Shown piece by piece: positions 49,828-60,012 of a stretch of DNA of 64,000 nucleotides. The position numbers were made by a program, and so were the translations under genes. Each line of letters begins with the position of its first letter. Position 1 is the stretch's first letter. This stretch comes from Micromonospora sp. U21 (GTDB lineage Bacteria; Actinomycetota; Actinomycetes; Mycobacteriales; Micromonosporaceae): contig NZ_JAGPYK010000012.1 of assembly GCF_018070045.1 (NCBI RefSeq), forward strand, positions 1 to 64,000, given 5' to 3'. The notes below the pieces were generated by a model. It was given only the letters and a program-made list of their open reading frames with translations. It was not told the DNA's origin and ran no database searches.

Positions 49828-50814
49828 TCATCGCCAGCACTGGCGGTGGGCGAGCCAGTCGAGCGCCTGCTCGCCACTCCACCGCTGGTGTGCGGGCAGA
49901 TGTGGCGAGGCCGTCACCGGGGCCGCGGCGGCGCCGGTGAGGAAGTAGCCGGCCAGCGCGGCCAGGGTGGCGTCCAGCGCGTCCGGGGGCGCGCCCGCGG
50001 CCACCGGGTGCGCCGCGAAGATCCGGTCCGCGTCCAGGCCGCTGGCGTACGCGGTGAGCAGCAGGCCGGCCAGGTCGAACCAGGCCGGCCCGTGACAGAC
50101 CCAGGTCCAGTCGCAGAACCAGGCCCGGCCGTCCGCGTCGATGAGCACGTTGTCCACCCGCAGGTCACCGTGGGTCAGGCCGGTCGCCCCGGCGGCGTAC
50201 CGGGGGAGGCGGGACTCCAGCGCCACCAGCTCGGGCAGCCGGTCCCGCACGGGCTCGGGCAGCGCCGGCGGTGGCTCCCGGCCGGCCGCGACCTCCTCCC
50301 ACCAGAGGATGTCCGACCGGGCCAGGTCGGCCAGGTGCGGCAGGCCGAGCGCGCTCAGCCCGGCCGGCGGGTCGGCCAGCGCGGCGGCGACCTGGGCGTA
50401 CCCGGCGAGCGTGGCGTCCAACTCGGCCGGCGCCCAGGGCAGCCGCGGGGTGTGGCCGTCGACGGCGTCGCTGCAGAGCACGAACCAGCCGGCCTCGTAC
50501 AGGGTCCACCGGGGGCGGGGCGCCGGCAGGCCGACCGGCAGCCGGTCGAGGATCGCGGCCTCCCGGGCGTACGAGTCGACCAGGCGCGGTTGCTCGACGG
50601 CGGACGCGGCCTTGACGAAGGCCCGGCCGCCGTCGGCGGTGCCGAGCACGGCGGCGAAGCCCCGGGTGAAGCCCGCGCCGGCCACCCGGGCGGTGACCAC
50701 CGGCGCGCCGAGCCGGTCGGCGATCGCGGCCCGCAGCGCCGCCGGCAGCGCCGGCCACGACGGGCGCAGCGCGCTCGCGTGGTACGGCACCGGAGGCAGC
50801 GGCGTCGGGGACAC
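49828..50814 (-). CDS. Aminoglycoside phosphotransferase-like kinase
   Basis: A 328-residue protein of the APH/choline-kinase fold. The catalytic loop is LTHGDLRVDNVLI (Brenner HGDxxxxN) and the metal-binding aspartate is in AWFCDWTW. The N-lobe nucleotide site includes FVKAASAVEQ and EAAILDRLP. This superfamily phosphorylates aminoglycosides, macrolides, choline, homoserine and fructosamines; nothing here selects one. The GTG at 50814 is the best-placed start. Divergent from the DUF4240 gene. Confidence 0.87.
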   Translation of the reverse strand: MSPTPLPPVPYHASALRPSWPALPAALRAAIADRLGAPVVTARVAGAGFTRGFAAVLGTADGGRAFVKAASAVEQPRLVDSYAREAAILDRLPVGLPAPRPRWTLYEAGWFVLCSDAVDGHTPRLPWAPAELDATLAGYAQVAAALADPPAGLSALGLPHLADLARSDILWWEEVAAGREPPPALPEPVRDRLPELVALESRLPRYAAGATGLTHGDLRVDNVLIDADGRAWFCDWTWVCHGPAWFDLAGLLLTAYASGLDADRIFAAHPVAAGAPPDALDATLAALAGYFLTGAAAAPVTASPHLPAHQRWSGEQALDWLAHRQCWR

Positions 50815-50875
50815 CCCACCATGCTGCCCCGGGGTACGTGCACAGTGCGCGGCGACACTGCCAGACTGCCAAACC

Positions 50876-51412
50876 ATGAGGACCGAGGACTTCTGGCAGC
50901 TGATCGACGAGGCCCGGGCGGGCGGCGGGGGAGAGCCGGGCCCGGTGGCCGCGCGCGCCGTGGCGCTGCTCGCCGAGCGCGACCCAGAGGACATCGTCGG
51001 GTACGCCCGGCACCAGACGCGGGTGCTGGCCGCCTCGCACAAGGCGGATCTGTGGGGAGCGGCGTACCTGATCAACGGCGGCGCGTCGGCGGACGGCTTC
51101 GAGCATTTCCGGGGCTGGCTGATGACCCAGGGTCGTGCGGTCTTCGCCCGCGCGGTCGCCGATCCGGACTCGCTGGCCGAGCTGCCCCAGGTGCGGGCCG
51201 CCTCGCTCAGCGGGGAGGAGTTCTCCGCCGAGCAGATGCTGGCGGTGCCCTGGGACGCGTACCGCAGGGCCACCGCGTCGGAACTGCCGGCGGACCGGGA
51301 GCCGGTGCGCGCGCCGGACCTCAACGACTTCTGGGACTTCGACGACGAGGAGGAGGCCCGCCGACGGCTGCCGCGCCTGGCCGCGCTCTTCGTGGAGCCG
51401 CCGATGGAGTGA
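50876..51412 (+). CDS. DUF4240 protein
   Basis: A 178-residue protein that opens with MRTEDFWQLIDEARAG and continues with helices containing LWGAAYLINGGASADGFEHFRGWLMTQG, the core of DUF4240. It ends in acidic and arginine-rich segments. No activity is known. The ATG follows CAGACT by eight bases, a possible leaderless promoter. It is divergent from the kinase gene and ends 122 bp before lepA. Confidence 0.86.
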   Translation: MRTEDFWQLIDEARAGGGGEPGPVAARAVALLAERDPEDIVGYARHQTRVLAASHKADLWGAAYLINGGASADGFEHFRGWLMTQGRAVFARAVADPDSLAELPQVRAASLSGEEFSAEQMLAVPWDAYRRATASELPADREPVRAPDLNDFWDFDDEEEARRRLPRLAALFVEPPME

Positions 51413-51534
51413 CGGGCGCGGGCGCGCCGGCCGATCCATCGCCCGCGCAGCGGGGGCACCCCGGCGGCGTGGGATCATAGAAGGGGTCGGCGTCGCGCCG
51501 GCCCGCTCACGTCAGCCGATCAGAACGGACCGCT

Positions 51535-53412
<1,878 letters not shown>

Positions 53413-53871
53413 CACCGCGGCGGTGCGCCGGCGCTGACTGACGAACACGGCCGGTGCCCCGGCCGGGCCGGTCGCGAAGACCGATCGCCCGACGGGGCGC
53501 CGGCCGTCGCCGTACCCCGGCGGCAGTCCCCGTGTCGCGGACCGCGACCCGTCCGTCGCCGTGGCCCGGTCGGACGCCGGTGCCGGCCGTCCCTGGTGGC
53601 GGCGATGCTCGCCGTGGCCCCGGGGGCTGCGGACGGTCCCGGCTGGCGTCGTGTTCCCGGCCGTGCGACCGGCGCTCGCCGTGCACCCGCGGCCGGCCGG
53701 GCGATGTGCCGACCCGCCCGGAGCGCTGGTGTGCAGCGGCGGGCGAAGAAATTTTTCAGGTCGCACCGGTGGCGGGTAACCGGACGACAGGGCCTGCGAC
53801 CTGTGTGGACGCGCCCAGCACCAATCGACGCAGCCGTTGTGCATTGACGTCCACCGTTGGCCTTGTACGTG
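53413..53871. other. Long intergenic region after lepA
   Basis: About 460 bp with no credible gene. Open frames here lack family resemblance, and no clear terminator follows lepA. An AT-rich patch (AAATTTTT) at about 53750 is unusual for this genome and could bend DNA or hold a promoter for the gene at 53963. Confidence 0.5.
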
Positions 53872-54247
53872 AGTCGGTTTGGATTTTCGGTGGGTCGGGA
53901 ACTCAGCGGCCACGACAGGAAGCACACATCGTGTGTCAGACATTCTTTGAAGGAGGGCGACCGTGGAGCTCACCCTGTGGGGCATCATCACTGCGCTTGT
54001 TGTTGGTCTCATCGTCGGCGCACTGGGCCGCCTGGTCGTCCCGGGCCGGCAGAACATGCCGATGTGGCTGCACATGCTGATCGGTGTCGGCGCGGCGCTG
54101 CTGGGCACCGTGCTGGCGCGGGCGATCGGCATCGCGACCGAGACCAACGGGATCGACTGGGGCGAGCTGCTGGTGCAGGTCGTCGTGGCCGCGATCGCGG
54201 TCGCGCTGGTGGCGGGCGTGGGTCGCCGCCGCAGCGTCACCCGATAA
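53872..54247 (+). repeat. Tandem duplication, copy 1 (leader plus gene)
   Basis: Starting at AGTCGGTTTGGATTT, this stretch of leader and gene is closely repeated at 54431-54807, a period of 559-560 bp. The leader includes ACACATCGTGTGT (53924-53936), a small inverted repeat, and GAAGGAGGGCGACC before the GTG. Confidence 0.9.
53963..54247 (+). CDS. GlsB/YeaQ/YmgE-family membrane protein, copy 1
   Basis: A 94-residue protein with three hydrophobic helices (LWGIITALVVGLIVGALGRLV, HMLIGVGAALLGTVLARAIG, LLVQVVVAAIAVALVAGVG) and PGRQNMP after the first, matching the transglycosylase-associated GlsB/YeaQ/YmgE family of small membrane proteins, often stress-induced. GTG at 53963 follows GAAGGAGG. 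It differs from the second copy at six positions, all conservative. A strong terminator follows, so each copy is a separate transcript. Confidence 0.92.
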   Translation: MELTLWGIITALVVGLIVGALGRLVVPGRQNMPMWLHMLIGVGAALLGTVLARAIGIATETNGIDWGELLVQVVVAAIAVALVAGVGRRRSVTR

Positions 54248-54278
54248 CACCCAGCATCACAGCACACCGCGACACGTC

Positions 54279-54315
54279 CGAAGGGCGCCCGACCGACAAG
54301 GTCGGGCGCCCTTCG
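54279..54315 (+). terminator. Terminator after GlsB-like copy 1
   Basis: CGAAGGGCGCCCGAC and GTCGGGCGCCCTTCG form a perfect 15-bp stem with a seven-nt loop. Confidence 0.88.
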
Positions 54316-54430
54316 CGTCCACCCGGAAGAGCGTCGCGCCCCTCGACAACGCAAGATCGGCGATGTTGCGAGGGCACGCGGAGAAGCGCGTCGCGTGGAA
54401 CGTGCCTGCTGGTGATCGTCTGATGGGCAA

Positions 54431-54807
54431 AGTCGGTTTGGATTTCGGGTGGGTCGGGAACTTAGCGGTCACGACAGGAAACACACACCGTGTGTCAGGC
54501 ATTCTTTCGAAGGAGGGCGACCGTGGAACTCACCGTGTGGGGCATCATCACTGCGATCGTTGTCGGTCTCATCGTCGGGGCACTGGGCCGCCTGGTCGTC
54601 CCGGGCCGACAGAACATGCCGATCTGGCTGCACCTGCTGATCGGTGTCGGCGCGGCCCTGCTGGGCACCGTGCTGGCGCGGGCGATCGGCATCGCGACCG
54701 AGACCAGCGGCATCGACTGGGGTGAGCTGCTGGTGCAGGTCGTCCTGGCGGCCATCGCGGTCGCGCTGGTGGCCGGCGTGGGTCGCCGCCGCAGCGTCAC
54801 CCGATAA
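54431..54807 (+). repeat. Tandem duplication, copy 2 (leader plus gene)
   Basis: Matches 53872-54247 including leader and coding region. The leader inverted repeat is ACACACCGTGTGT (54483-54495), differing from copy 1 only in its central bases, and there is one extra base before GAAGGAGG. Confidence 0.9.
54523..54807 (+). CDS. GlsB/YeaQ/YmgE-family membrane protein, copy 2
   Basis: A 94-residue three-helix membrane protein, 88 of 94 residues identical to the copy at 53963. Changes are conservative (Leu/Val, Leu/Ile, Met/Ile, Met/Leu, Asn/Ser, Val/Leu), which implies selection on both copies. It has its own leader with GAAGGAGG before GTG and its own terminator (54833-54865). The retained duplication suggests dosage demand or separate regulation. 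Confidence 0.92.
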   Translation: MELTVWGIITAIVVGLIVGALGRLVVPGRQNMPIWLHLLIGVGAALLGTVLARAIGIATETSGIDWGELLVQVVLAAIAVALVAGVGRRRSVTR

Positions 54808-54832
54808 CAACCCGGCATCGTCGCACCACTGG

Positions 54833-54865
54833 AAAGAGCGCCCGGCCCTCGGTCGGGCGCTCTTT
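54833..54865 (+). terminator. Terminator after GlsB-like copy 2
   Basis: AAAGAGCGCCCG and CGGGCGCTCTTT form a perfect 12-bp stem ending in a T run. The sequence differs from the terminator of copy 1, so the duplication ends near the stop codon. Confidence 0.88.
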
Positions 54866-55030
54866 CGTGCGGGAGTGCCCGACTTCGGCCCGATGCCACA
54901 GCGCCTTTCGGCGGCCCCCTGCGGTACGGTCGCCACGCTTCAGCCGGCACGCCCACTGTCGTAAAGGAATTCTTCGTACTAGGGTGCGGCGGAGAAGGTT
55001 AGTTCCAGGCGGCGCGAGGGGAGAAGTGGC

Positions 55031-56317
55031 GTGAACAGGTGGAAGCGGCTGGCCCCGGTCACCGCCGTAGTGGCCTCGGCCGCGATGGTGCTGACCGGCT
55101 GCGGCGGGTCCGACGAGAAGGCGGCCGACGACAGCAAGCTCACGGTCTGGATGATGGGTGAGGGCGGCGACGCCCAGAACAAGTTCCTCGACGGCGTCGA
55201 GACCGAGTTCAAGCAGAAGCACCCCGACACGGACGTGGTGGTGCAGTACATCCCGTGGCTCGAGGCGCCCAAGAAGTTCCAGGCCGCGCTCGCCGGCGGT
55301 GAGGGACCGGACATCACCGAGCTGGGCAACACCGAGACCCAGGGCTGGGCCGCGCAGGAGGCGCTCGCTGACGTGAGCGGCCGGATGGGTGGCTGGGCCG
55401 ACAGCAAGGACATCCTGCCCGACCTGGTGAAGAACGCGCAGCTCGACGGCAAGCAGTACGGCGTGCCCTGGTACGCGGGCGTGCGCGCCATCTACTACCG
55501 CACCGACTGGTTCGCCGAGGCGGGCGTCAAGCCGCCGACGACCTGGGAAGAGCTGGTCAGCGTGGCCAAGACCGTGCAGGCCAAGAAGCCGGGCACGTAC
55601 GGCATCGCGCTGCCGGGCAACTCCGAGCTGCCCTTCTACTCCTTCCTCTGGGGCGCCGGCGGCGAGATCGCCACCAACGAGGGCGGCACCTGGAAGTCCG
55701 GCTACACCACGCCCGAGGCACAGAAGGCGGTCAAGTTCTGGACCGACCTGGTGACCGTGCACAAGGTGGCCCCGCCGGCCGCGGCGGGCTGGAACGAGAT
55801 CGACGCGCGCACCCAGTTCGCCACCGGCAAGGCCGCGATGGCGTTCGCCGGCAGCTGGCAGCAGGGCGCCATCAAGAAGGACAACCCCGAGATCGAGAAG
55901 GTCTGGGGTACGTTCCCGATCCCCGGCCCAGACGGCAAGGCGGCCCCTGGTTTCGCCGGCGGCTCGGACGTGGCGGTCTGGAAGGACAGCGAGCGCCAGG
56001 ACCTGGCGTGGGACTACCTGACCGTGCTGCTGAACAAGAAGAACTCGCAGACCTTCGCCAGCAGCCTCGGGTTCTTCCCGGTCTACCAGGACCTGGTGGC
56101 CGGTGGCACGTACGCCAATGACAAGGTCATGGCGTCGTTCGCCACCACCATGCAGAACACCAAGCTCACGCCGCTCACCCCGAAGTGGGTCGAGGTCAGC
56201 CGGAACAAGACGGTGACCCAGGCGATGAACAGCTCGGTCATGAAGGGTCAGAAGACGGTCGAGAAGGCTACCGCCGACGCGGCCGCGGAGATGGAAGGCA
56301 TTCTGAACAGCAAGTGA
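55031..56317 (+). CDS. Sugar ABC transporter substrate-binding lipoprotein
   Basis: A 428-residue family-1 extracellular solute-binding protein. The signal peptide ends in the lipobox LTGC (lipidated C24). LTVWMMGEGGDAQNKFLDGVE opens the mature domain, with ALAGGEGPDITELGNTETQGW and GKAAMAFAGSWQQGAI as typical sugar-binder segments. It resembles binders of disaccharides such as chitobiose, but the ligand is not certain. GAGGGGAGAA precedes the GTG. The first gene of a three-gene importer operon; its stop overlaps the next GTG. Confidence 0.93.
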   Translation: MNRWKRLAPVTAVVASAAMVLTGCGGSDEKAADDSKLTVWMMGEGGDAQNKFLDGVETEFKQKHPDTDVVVQYIPWLEAPKKFQAALAGGEGPDITELGNTETQGWAAQEALADVSGRMGGWADSKDILPDLVKNAQLDGKQYGVPWYAGVRAIYYRTDWFAEAGVKPPTTWEELVSVAKTVQAKKPGTYGIALPGNSELPFYSFLWGAGGEIATNEGGTWKSGYTTPEAQKAVKFWTDLVTVHKVAPPAAAGWNEIDARTQFATGKAAMAFAGSWQQGAIKKDNPEIEKVWGTFPIPGPDGKAAPGFAGGSDVAVWKDSERQDLAWDYLTVLLNKKNSQTFASSLGFFPVYQDLVAGGTYANDKVMASFATTMQNTKLTPLTPKWVEVSRNKTVTQAMNSSVMKGQKTVEKATADAAAEMEGILNSK

Positions 56318-57300
56318 GCTTACTGACCGAAGCGCCGGAGGCGTCCGCCGCGCGGGAGAACCCCGCGCGGCGGCGTCGCCGAGTGGATCGCCTGCCCTAC
56401 CTGCTGCTGCTGCCCGCTCTGGTGATCATCGGAGTGCTGCTGCTCTGGCCACTCGGCCAGGTCGTGACGATGTCCTTCTACCGGCTGAACAGCGTCCGGC
56501 AGCTACGCGGCGACCGGGAGTGGCCGTGGGTGGGGCTCGGCAACTACACCCAGATCCTCTCGGATCCGTTCTTCCTGACCGTGCTGCGCAACACGGTTCT
56601 CTTCGCCGTGGCCAACGTGCTGTTGACGATGATCCTCGGCACCCTGGTGGGCCTGCTGCTCAACCGGCTCGGCCGCAAGATGGCGACCTTCGTGGCGAGC
56701 TGCGTGATGCTCGCCTGGGCCACCCCGGCGCTGACCGGCACCATCGTCTGGAAGTGGATCTTCGACGACACCAGCGGGCTGGTCACCTGGCTGTTCAACG
56801 CGCTGCCGGACCGGCTGTCCACCAGCCTCTTCGGACACAGTGACTGGACCGGCTACGGCTGGTTCAACTCGCCGCTGCTGTTCTTCTCGATCCTGACGCT
56901 GGTGGTGGTCTGGCACTCGTTCCCGTTCATCGCGGTCAGCGTGCTGGCCGGGCTGAAGAGCGTGCCGAGCGAACTGCACGAGGCGGCCCGGGTGGACGGC
57001 GCCGGCCCCTGGCGGGCGTTCTGGAAGATTACCTTCCCGCTGCTGCGCCCGGTCTTCGGCATCCTGATCGTGCTCTCCACCATCTGGGACTTCAAGGTCT
57101 TCACCCAGCAGTTCGTGCTGGCCGGCGGCACCCAGGACCGGCCGACGTTCATGCTCTCCATCTACTCCTACGCGGAGGCGTTCTCGCCGCCGCCGAAGTA
57201 CGGCCTCGGTGCGGCCATCGCGGTGATCCTCACGCTGATCCTGCTCGTGGTCACCGGCTTCTACGTACGGATGGTGCTCAGGCAGGAGGACGAGTCGTGA
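56314..57300 (+). CDS. Sugar ABC transporter permease (MalF type)
   Basis: A 328-residue permease with six helices, the first at LPYLLLLPALVIIGVLLLWPL. The EAA loop that docks on the ATPase reads LHEAARVDGAGPWRAFWKITFPLLRP. GTG overlaps the stop of the binding protein gene, and its own stop overlaps the second permease start, so all three are translationally coupled. Confidence 0.94.
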   Translation: MSLLTEAPEASAARENPARRRRRVDRLPYLLLLPALVIIGVLLLWPLGQVVTMSFYRLNSVRQLRGDREWPWVGLGNYTQILSDPFFLTVLRNTVLFAVANVLLTMILGTLVGLLLNRLGRKMATFVASCVMLAWATPALTGTIVWKWIFDDTSGLVTWLFNALPDRLSTSLFGHSDWTGYGWFNSPLLFFSILTLVVVWHSFPFIAVSVLAGLKSVPSELHEAARVDGAGPWRAFWKITFPLLRPVFGILIVLSTIWDFKVFTQQFVLAGGTQDRPTFMLSIYSYAEAFSPPPKYGLGAAIAVILTLILLVVTGFYVRMVLRQEDES

Positions 57301-58127
57301 AGAAGATCGCCCTCAACGGCGCTGGGCTGCTGGTCGCGCTCTTCGCGGCGTTCCCCGTCTACTGGATGATCTCCACCTCGCTGAAGCCGAGCAAGGAGAT
57401 CTTCTCGTCCACCCCGCAGCCGGTGCCGACCCACCCGACGCTGGCGCACTACCGGGAGATCCTGACCGGCAACCTGATCCCCGGCGTGAGCTTCGCCGAC
57501 TTCTTCCTCAACAGCGCGCTGGTCGCGGTCGCGACGGTGGTGCTCAGCGGCCTGGTCGCGCTGCTCGCCGCGACCGCGGTGGCCCGGTTCCGGTTCCGGC
57601 TGCGGACCAGCTTCCTGATCATGCTGCTGATCGTGCAGATGATTCCGCTGGAGGCCCTGGTCATCCCGCTGTTCCTGATGATCCAACGGCTCGGGCTCTA
57701 CAACACCCTGCCCAGCCTGATCCTCACGTACCTCGGCTTCTCGCTGCCGTTCGCGGTCTGGATGCTGCGCGGTTTCGTCGCCGCGGTGCCCAAGGAACTG
57801 GAGGAGGCGGCGGCCATCGACGGAGCCAGCCGGGCCCAGATCTTCCGCCGGATCCTGTTCCCACTGGTCGCGCCCGGCCTGGTGGCCACCAGCATCTTCT
57901 CCTTCATCACCGCGTGGAACGAGCTGATCTTCGCGTTGACGTTCATCAACGACCAGAATCGCTACACCCTGCCGGTGGCGATGACCTTCTTCTTCGGCCG
58001 GGACGACACCAACTGGGGCCCGGTGATGGCCGCCTCCACCCTGTTCACCCTGCCGGCCATCATCTTCTTCCTGCTGGTGCAGCGGCGGATGGTCTCCGGC
58101 CTGGTCGCCGGCGCCGTCAAGGGCTGA
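57297..58127 (+). CDS. Sugar ABC transporter permease (MalG type)
   Basis: A 276-residue permease with six helices and an EAA loop, LEEAAAIDGASRAQIFRRILFPL. It pairs with the permease upstream. No ATPase gene follows, so the transporter probably uses a shared MsiK-type ATPase encoded elsewhere, as known for several Streptomyces sugar importers. Confidence 0.94.
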   Translation: MKKIALNGAGLLVALFAAFPVYWMISTSLKPSKEIFSSTPQPVPTHPTLAHYREILTGNLIPGVSFADFFLNSALVAVATVVLSGLVALLAATAVARFRFRLRTSFLIMLLIVQMIPLEALVIPLFLMIQRLGLYNTLPSLILTYLGFSLPFAVWMLRGFVAAVPKELEEAAAIDGASRAQIFRRILFPLVAPGLVATSIFSFITAWNELIFALTFINDQNRYTLPVAMTFFFGRDDTNWGPVMAASTLFTLPAIIFFLLVQRRMVSGLVAGAVKG

Positions 58128-58168
58128 CCCGCGCCCGGCCGAGGGCTGGCCCGGCTCTGCCCCGCCAC

Positions 58169-58174
58169 TAGGCT
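58169..58174 (+). promoter_or_regulatory. -10 element TAGGCT of the MOSC gene
   Basis: TAGGCT ends seven bases before the ATG at 58182, the leaderless spacing seen at several genes here. Confidence 0.55.
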
Positions 58175-58181
58175 GACGGTC

Positions 58182-58823
58182 ATGACGGGCAGGGTGGCAT
58201 CGGTGAACCTCGGTGTGGTGACCGAGGCGGAGTGGGCCGGCGACGCGAGCGGTCGCAGCGGCATCGACAAGCGACCGGTGGACGGGCCGGTCCCGCTGCT
58301 CACCGAGGGCCTGGCGGGCGACTTCATCGGCGAGCGGGCCCACCATGGTGGGCCGGACAAGGCCGTCTACGCGTACGCCGAGGAGGACGCCGCGTGGTGG
58401 TCCACGGAGATCGGCCGCGCCATCCGCCCCGGCGGCTTCGGCGAGAACCTGACCACCTACGCGGTCGACGTGACCGGGGCGGTGATCGGCGAGCAGTGGG
58501 CGGTCGGCGCGGCGCTGCTCCAGGTGACCATGCCACGCACCCCCTGCACCACGTTCGCCGGCTTCTGGGGGATGCCGGACCTGATCCGGCGCTTCACGGT
58601 GCGCGCCACCCCGGGGGCGTACCTGCGGGTGCTGCGCGAGGGTGAGGTGGGCGCCGGCGACCCGGTCGAGGTGGTGGAGCGGCCCGCGCACGGGGTGACC
58701 ATCGGGGAGGTGTTCCGGGCGACCAGCCTGGAGCCGGAGTTGCTGCCCCGGCTGCTCGACGCCGAGGATCTGCCGGAGCCGATCCGGGAGAAGGCCCGCC
58801 GCCGCCTCGCCAGCCGCGCCTGA
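58182..58823 (+). CDS. MOSC domain protein (YiiM-like)
   Basis: A 213-residue protein with the MOSC fold. The conserved cysteine is in MPRTPCTTF, preceded by HHGGPDKAVYAY and GGFGENLT. MOSC proteins bind the molybdenum cofactor or transfer its sulphur; YiiM types reduce N-hydroxylated bases such as 6-hydroxyaminopurine. It stands alone with a leaderless promoter, and an AAGGGGCCCTT repeat separates it from the convergent dioxygenase gene. Confidence 0.92.
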   Translation: MTGRVASVNLGVVTEAEWAGDASGRSGIDKRPVDGPVPLLTEGLAGDFIGERAHHGGPDKAVYAYAEEDAAWWSTEIGRAIRPGGFGENLTTYAVDVTGAVIGEQWAVGAALLQVTMPRTPCTTFAGFWGMPDLIRRFTVRATPGAYLRVLREGEVGAGDPVEVVERPAHGVTIGEVFRATSLEPELLPRLLDAEDLPEPIREKARRRLASRA

Positions 58824-58831
58824 CCACAGTT

Positions 58832-58884
58832 GTTAGGAAGGGCCCCTTGTTATGCATTCAGCGACAACAAGGGGCCCTTCCTTA
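58832..58884. repeat. Dispersed AAGGGGCCCTT hairpin repeat, copy C
   Basis: GTTAGGAAGGGCCCCTTGTT (58832-58851) and AACAAGGGGCCCTTCCTTAC (58865-58884) are inverted copies with a single mismatch and a 13-nt loop. It fills the gap between two convergent genes and may act as a terminator for both. Related copies are at 12548-12595 and 16070-16117. Confidence 0.85.
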
Positions 58885-58886
58885 CG

Positions 58887-59822
58887 TCAGCGGAGCCAGG
58901 GGATGTTGCGGTCCAGCAGGCCGCGCTCCTTGAGTTCCTTGCGCAGCGGGATCTCGTCGTCGACGTACCCGTCCCAGTTGATGCCCCAGTAGTTCGCGGT
59001 GTGGGTGCCCTCACCGATCAGCTGACGCTGCACCGGCGTGCGGTTGCGGTACCACTCGCCGGCCAGGTCCGGGTGCAGCTCGTCCAGTGGGCGGATCCAC
59101 CGGTACGTGTAGCCCACGAAGAGCATCTTGCGGGTGATGGTCGACAGGTTCGTCGACCGGGAGTGCCACTGACGGCGATCGAAGATGAAGGCGTCACCCG
59201 GGTTCGCGGTGATCTCCACCGTGCCCTCCGGGTCCGGGTTGTGCACGCTGAGGTCCTTCGGCCGGGGCAGCGAGTTCCAGAGGTGGCTGCCCGGGATGAC
59301 CTTGGTGGCGCCGCGACCGGTCTCGGAGAGGTCGGAGAGCACGTACGCGACCTTGAGCGAGAACATCGGCCGGGGCAGGTTCGGGTCCATCGTCTCCGGG
59401 TCGGAGTTCTGGCGGTACCCGTCCTGGTGCCAGCCCCAGTACGGCTTCTCCGGCTCGAGCGCCGGCGGGGTGACGTCCAGGTGGTTGTGGTGGGTGTAGA
59501 TGTTCCAGCCGGCCAGTCCCCACATGTACGGGAAGGCGATCGGGTGGGTGAGCAGCTCACCGAAGAGCTCGTCGCGCTCCAGGAAGCCCAGCAGGTGCAG
59601 GGTGCCGTCCTTCTTGGTGTTGCCCTTGGCCTGTTCCTCCGCGTAGACGCGGTCGACCGCCGCCTCCAGCGCCGCCCGGTGATCCTCGGTCAGGACGTTG
59701 CGCAGCAGGAGGAAGCCCTGCTCGTGGAACTCCTTGCGGTCAGTGTCGCTGATCGGTTCGTAGCCGGTCCGGTCGCCGTAATCGAACACCGCGTCGTACC
59801 CCTCCCCATGAGGTGAAACCAT
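58887..59822 (-). CDS. Phytanoyl-CoA dioxygenase family protein
   Basis: A 311-residue iron(II)/2-oxoglutarate-dependent oxygenase. The first two iron ligands are in WGWHQDGYRQ (HxD). The SHLWNSLPRP segment continues the jelly-roll core, and RQWHSRS near residue 215 supplies the distal histidine and following arginine. Such enzymes hydroxylate lipids, ectoine or peptides; the substrate is unknown. No ribosome-binding site precedes the ATG at 59822, and in-frame ATGs at 59858 and 59864 are possible, so the start is uncertain by up to 14 codons. Confidence 0.9.
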   Translation of the reverse strand: MVSPHGEGYDAVFDYGDRTGYEPISDTDRKEFHEQGFLLLRNVLTEDHRAALEAAVDRVYAEEQAKGNTKKDGTLHLLGFLERDELFGELLTHPIAFPYMWGLAGWNIYTHHNHLDVTPPALEPEKPYWGWHQDGYRQNSDPETMDPNLPRPMFSLKVAYVLSDLSETGRGATKVIPGSHLWNSLPRPKDLSVHNPDPEGTVEITANPGDAFIFDRRQWHSRSTNLSTITRKMLFVGYTYRWIRPLDELHPDLAGEWYRNRTPVQRQLIGEGTHTANYWGINWDGYVDDEIPLRKELKERGLLDRNIPWLR

Positions 59823-60012
59823 TTCTGGCACAGGCCGCCGATCGTAACGCGCATCCATCGGCATTGGGGAGGGCGTGCGGCGCCAGCGGACGCCGGCCGG
59901 ACCGCGTGCAGCGGAACCACCACGGATGGTCAGATTCGCGTGATCAATGGCGGTGTCTGTGGGTGGTTGTCCGATTGTGCGGTGACTGCCGGTTAAGAGA
60001 TCAGGGCGGCGG

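Noticed and set aside
53413..53871. A coding gene in the long gap after lepA
   Set aside because: Open frames on both strands are arginine/proline-rich without any recognisable fold, have no ribosome-binding site, and break at the AT-rich patch near 53750.
54860..55030. DasR-type operator upstream of the sugar-binding protein gene
   Set aside because: No sequence resembling the ACTGGTCTAGACCACT consensus is present. The partial dyad around GAATTC at 54967 is too imperfect to call.
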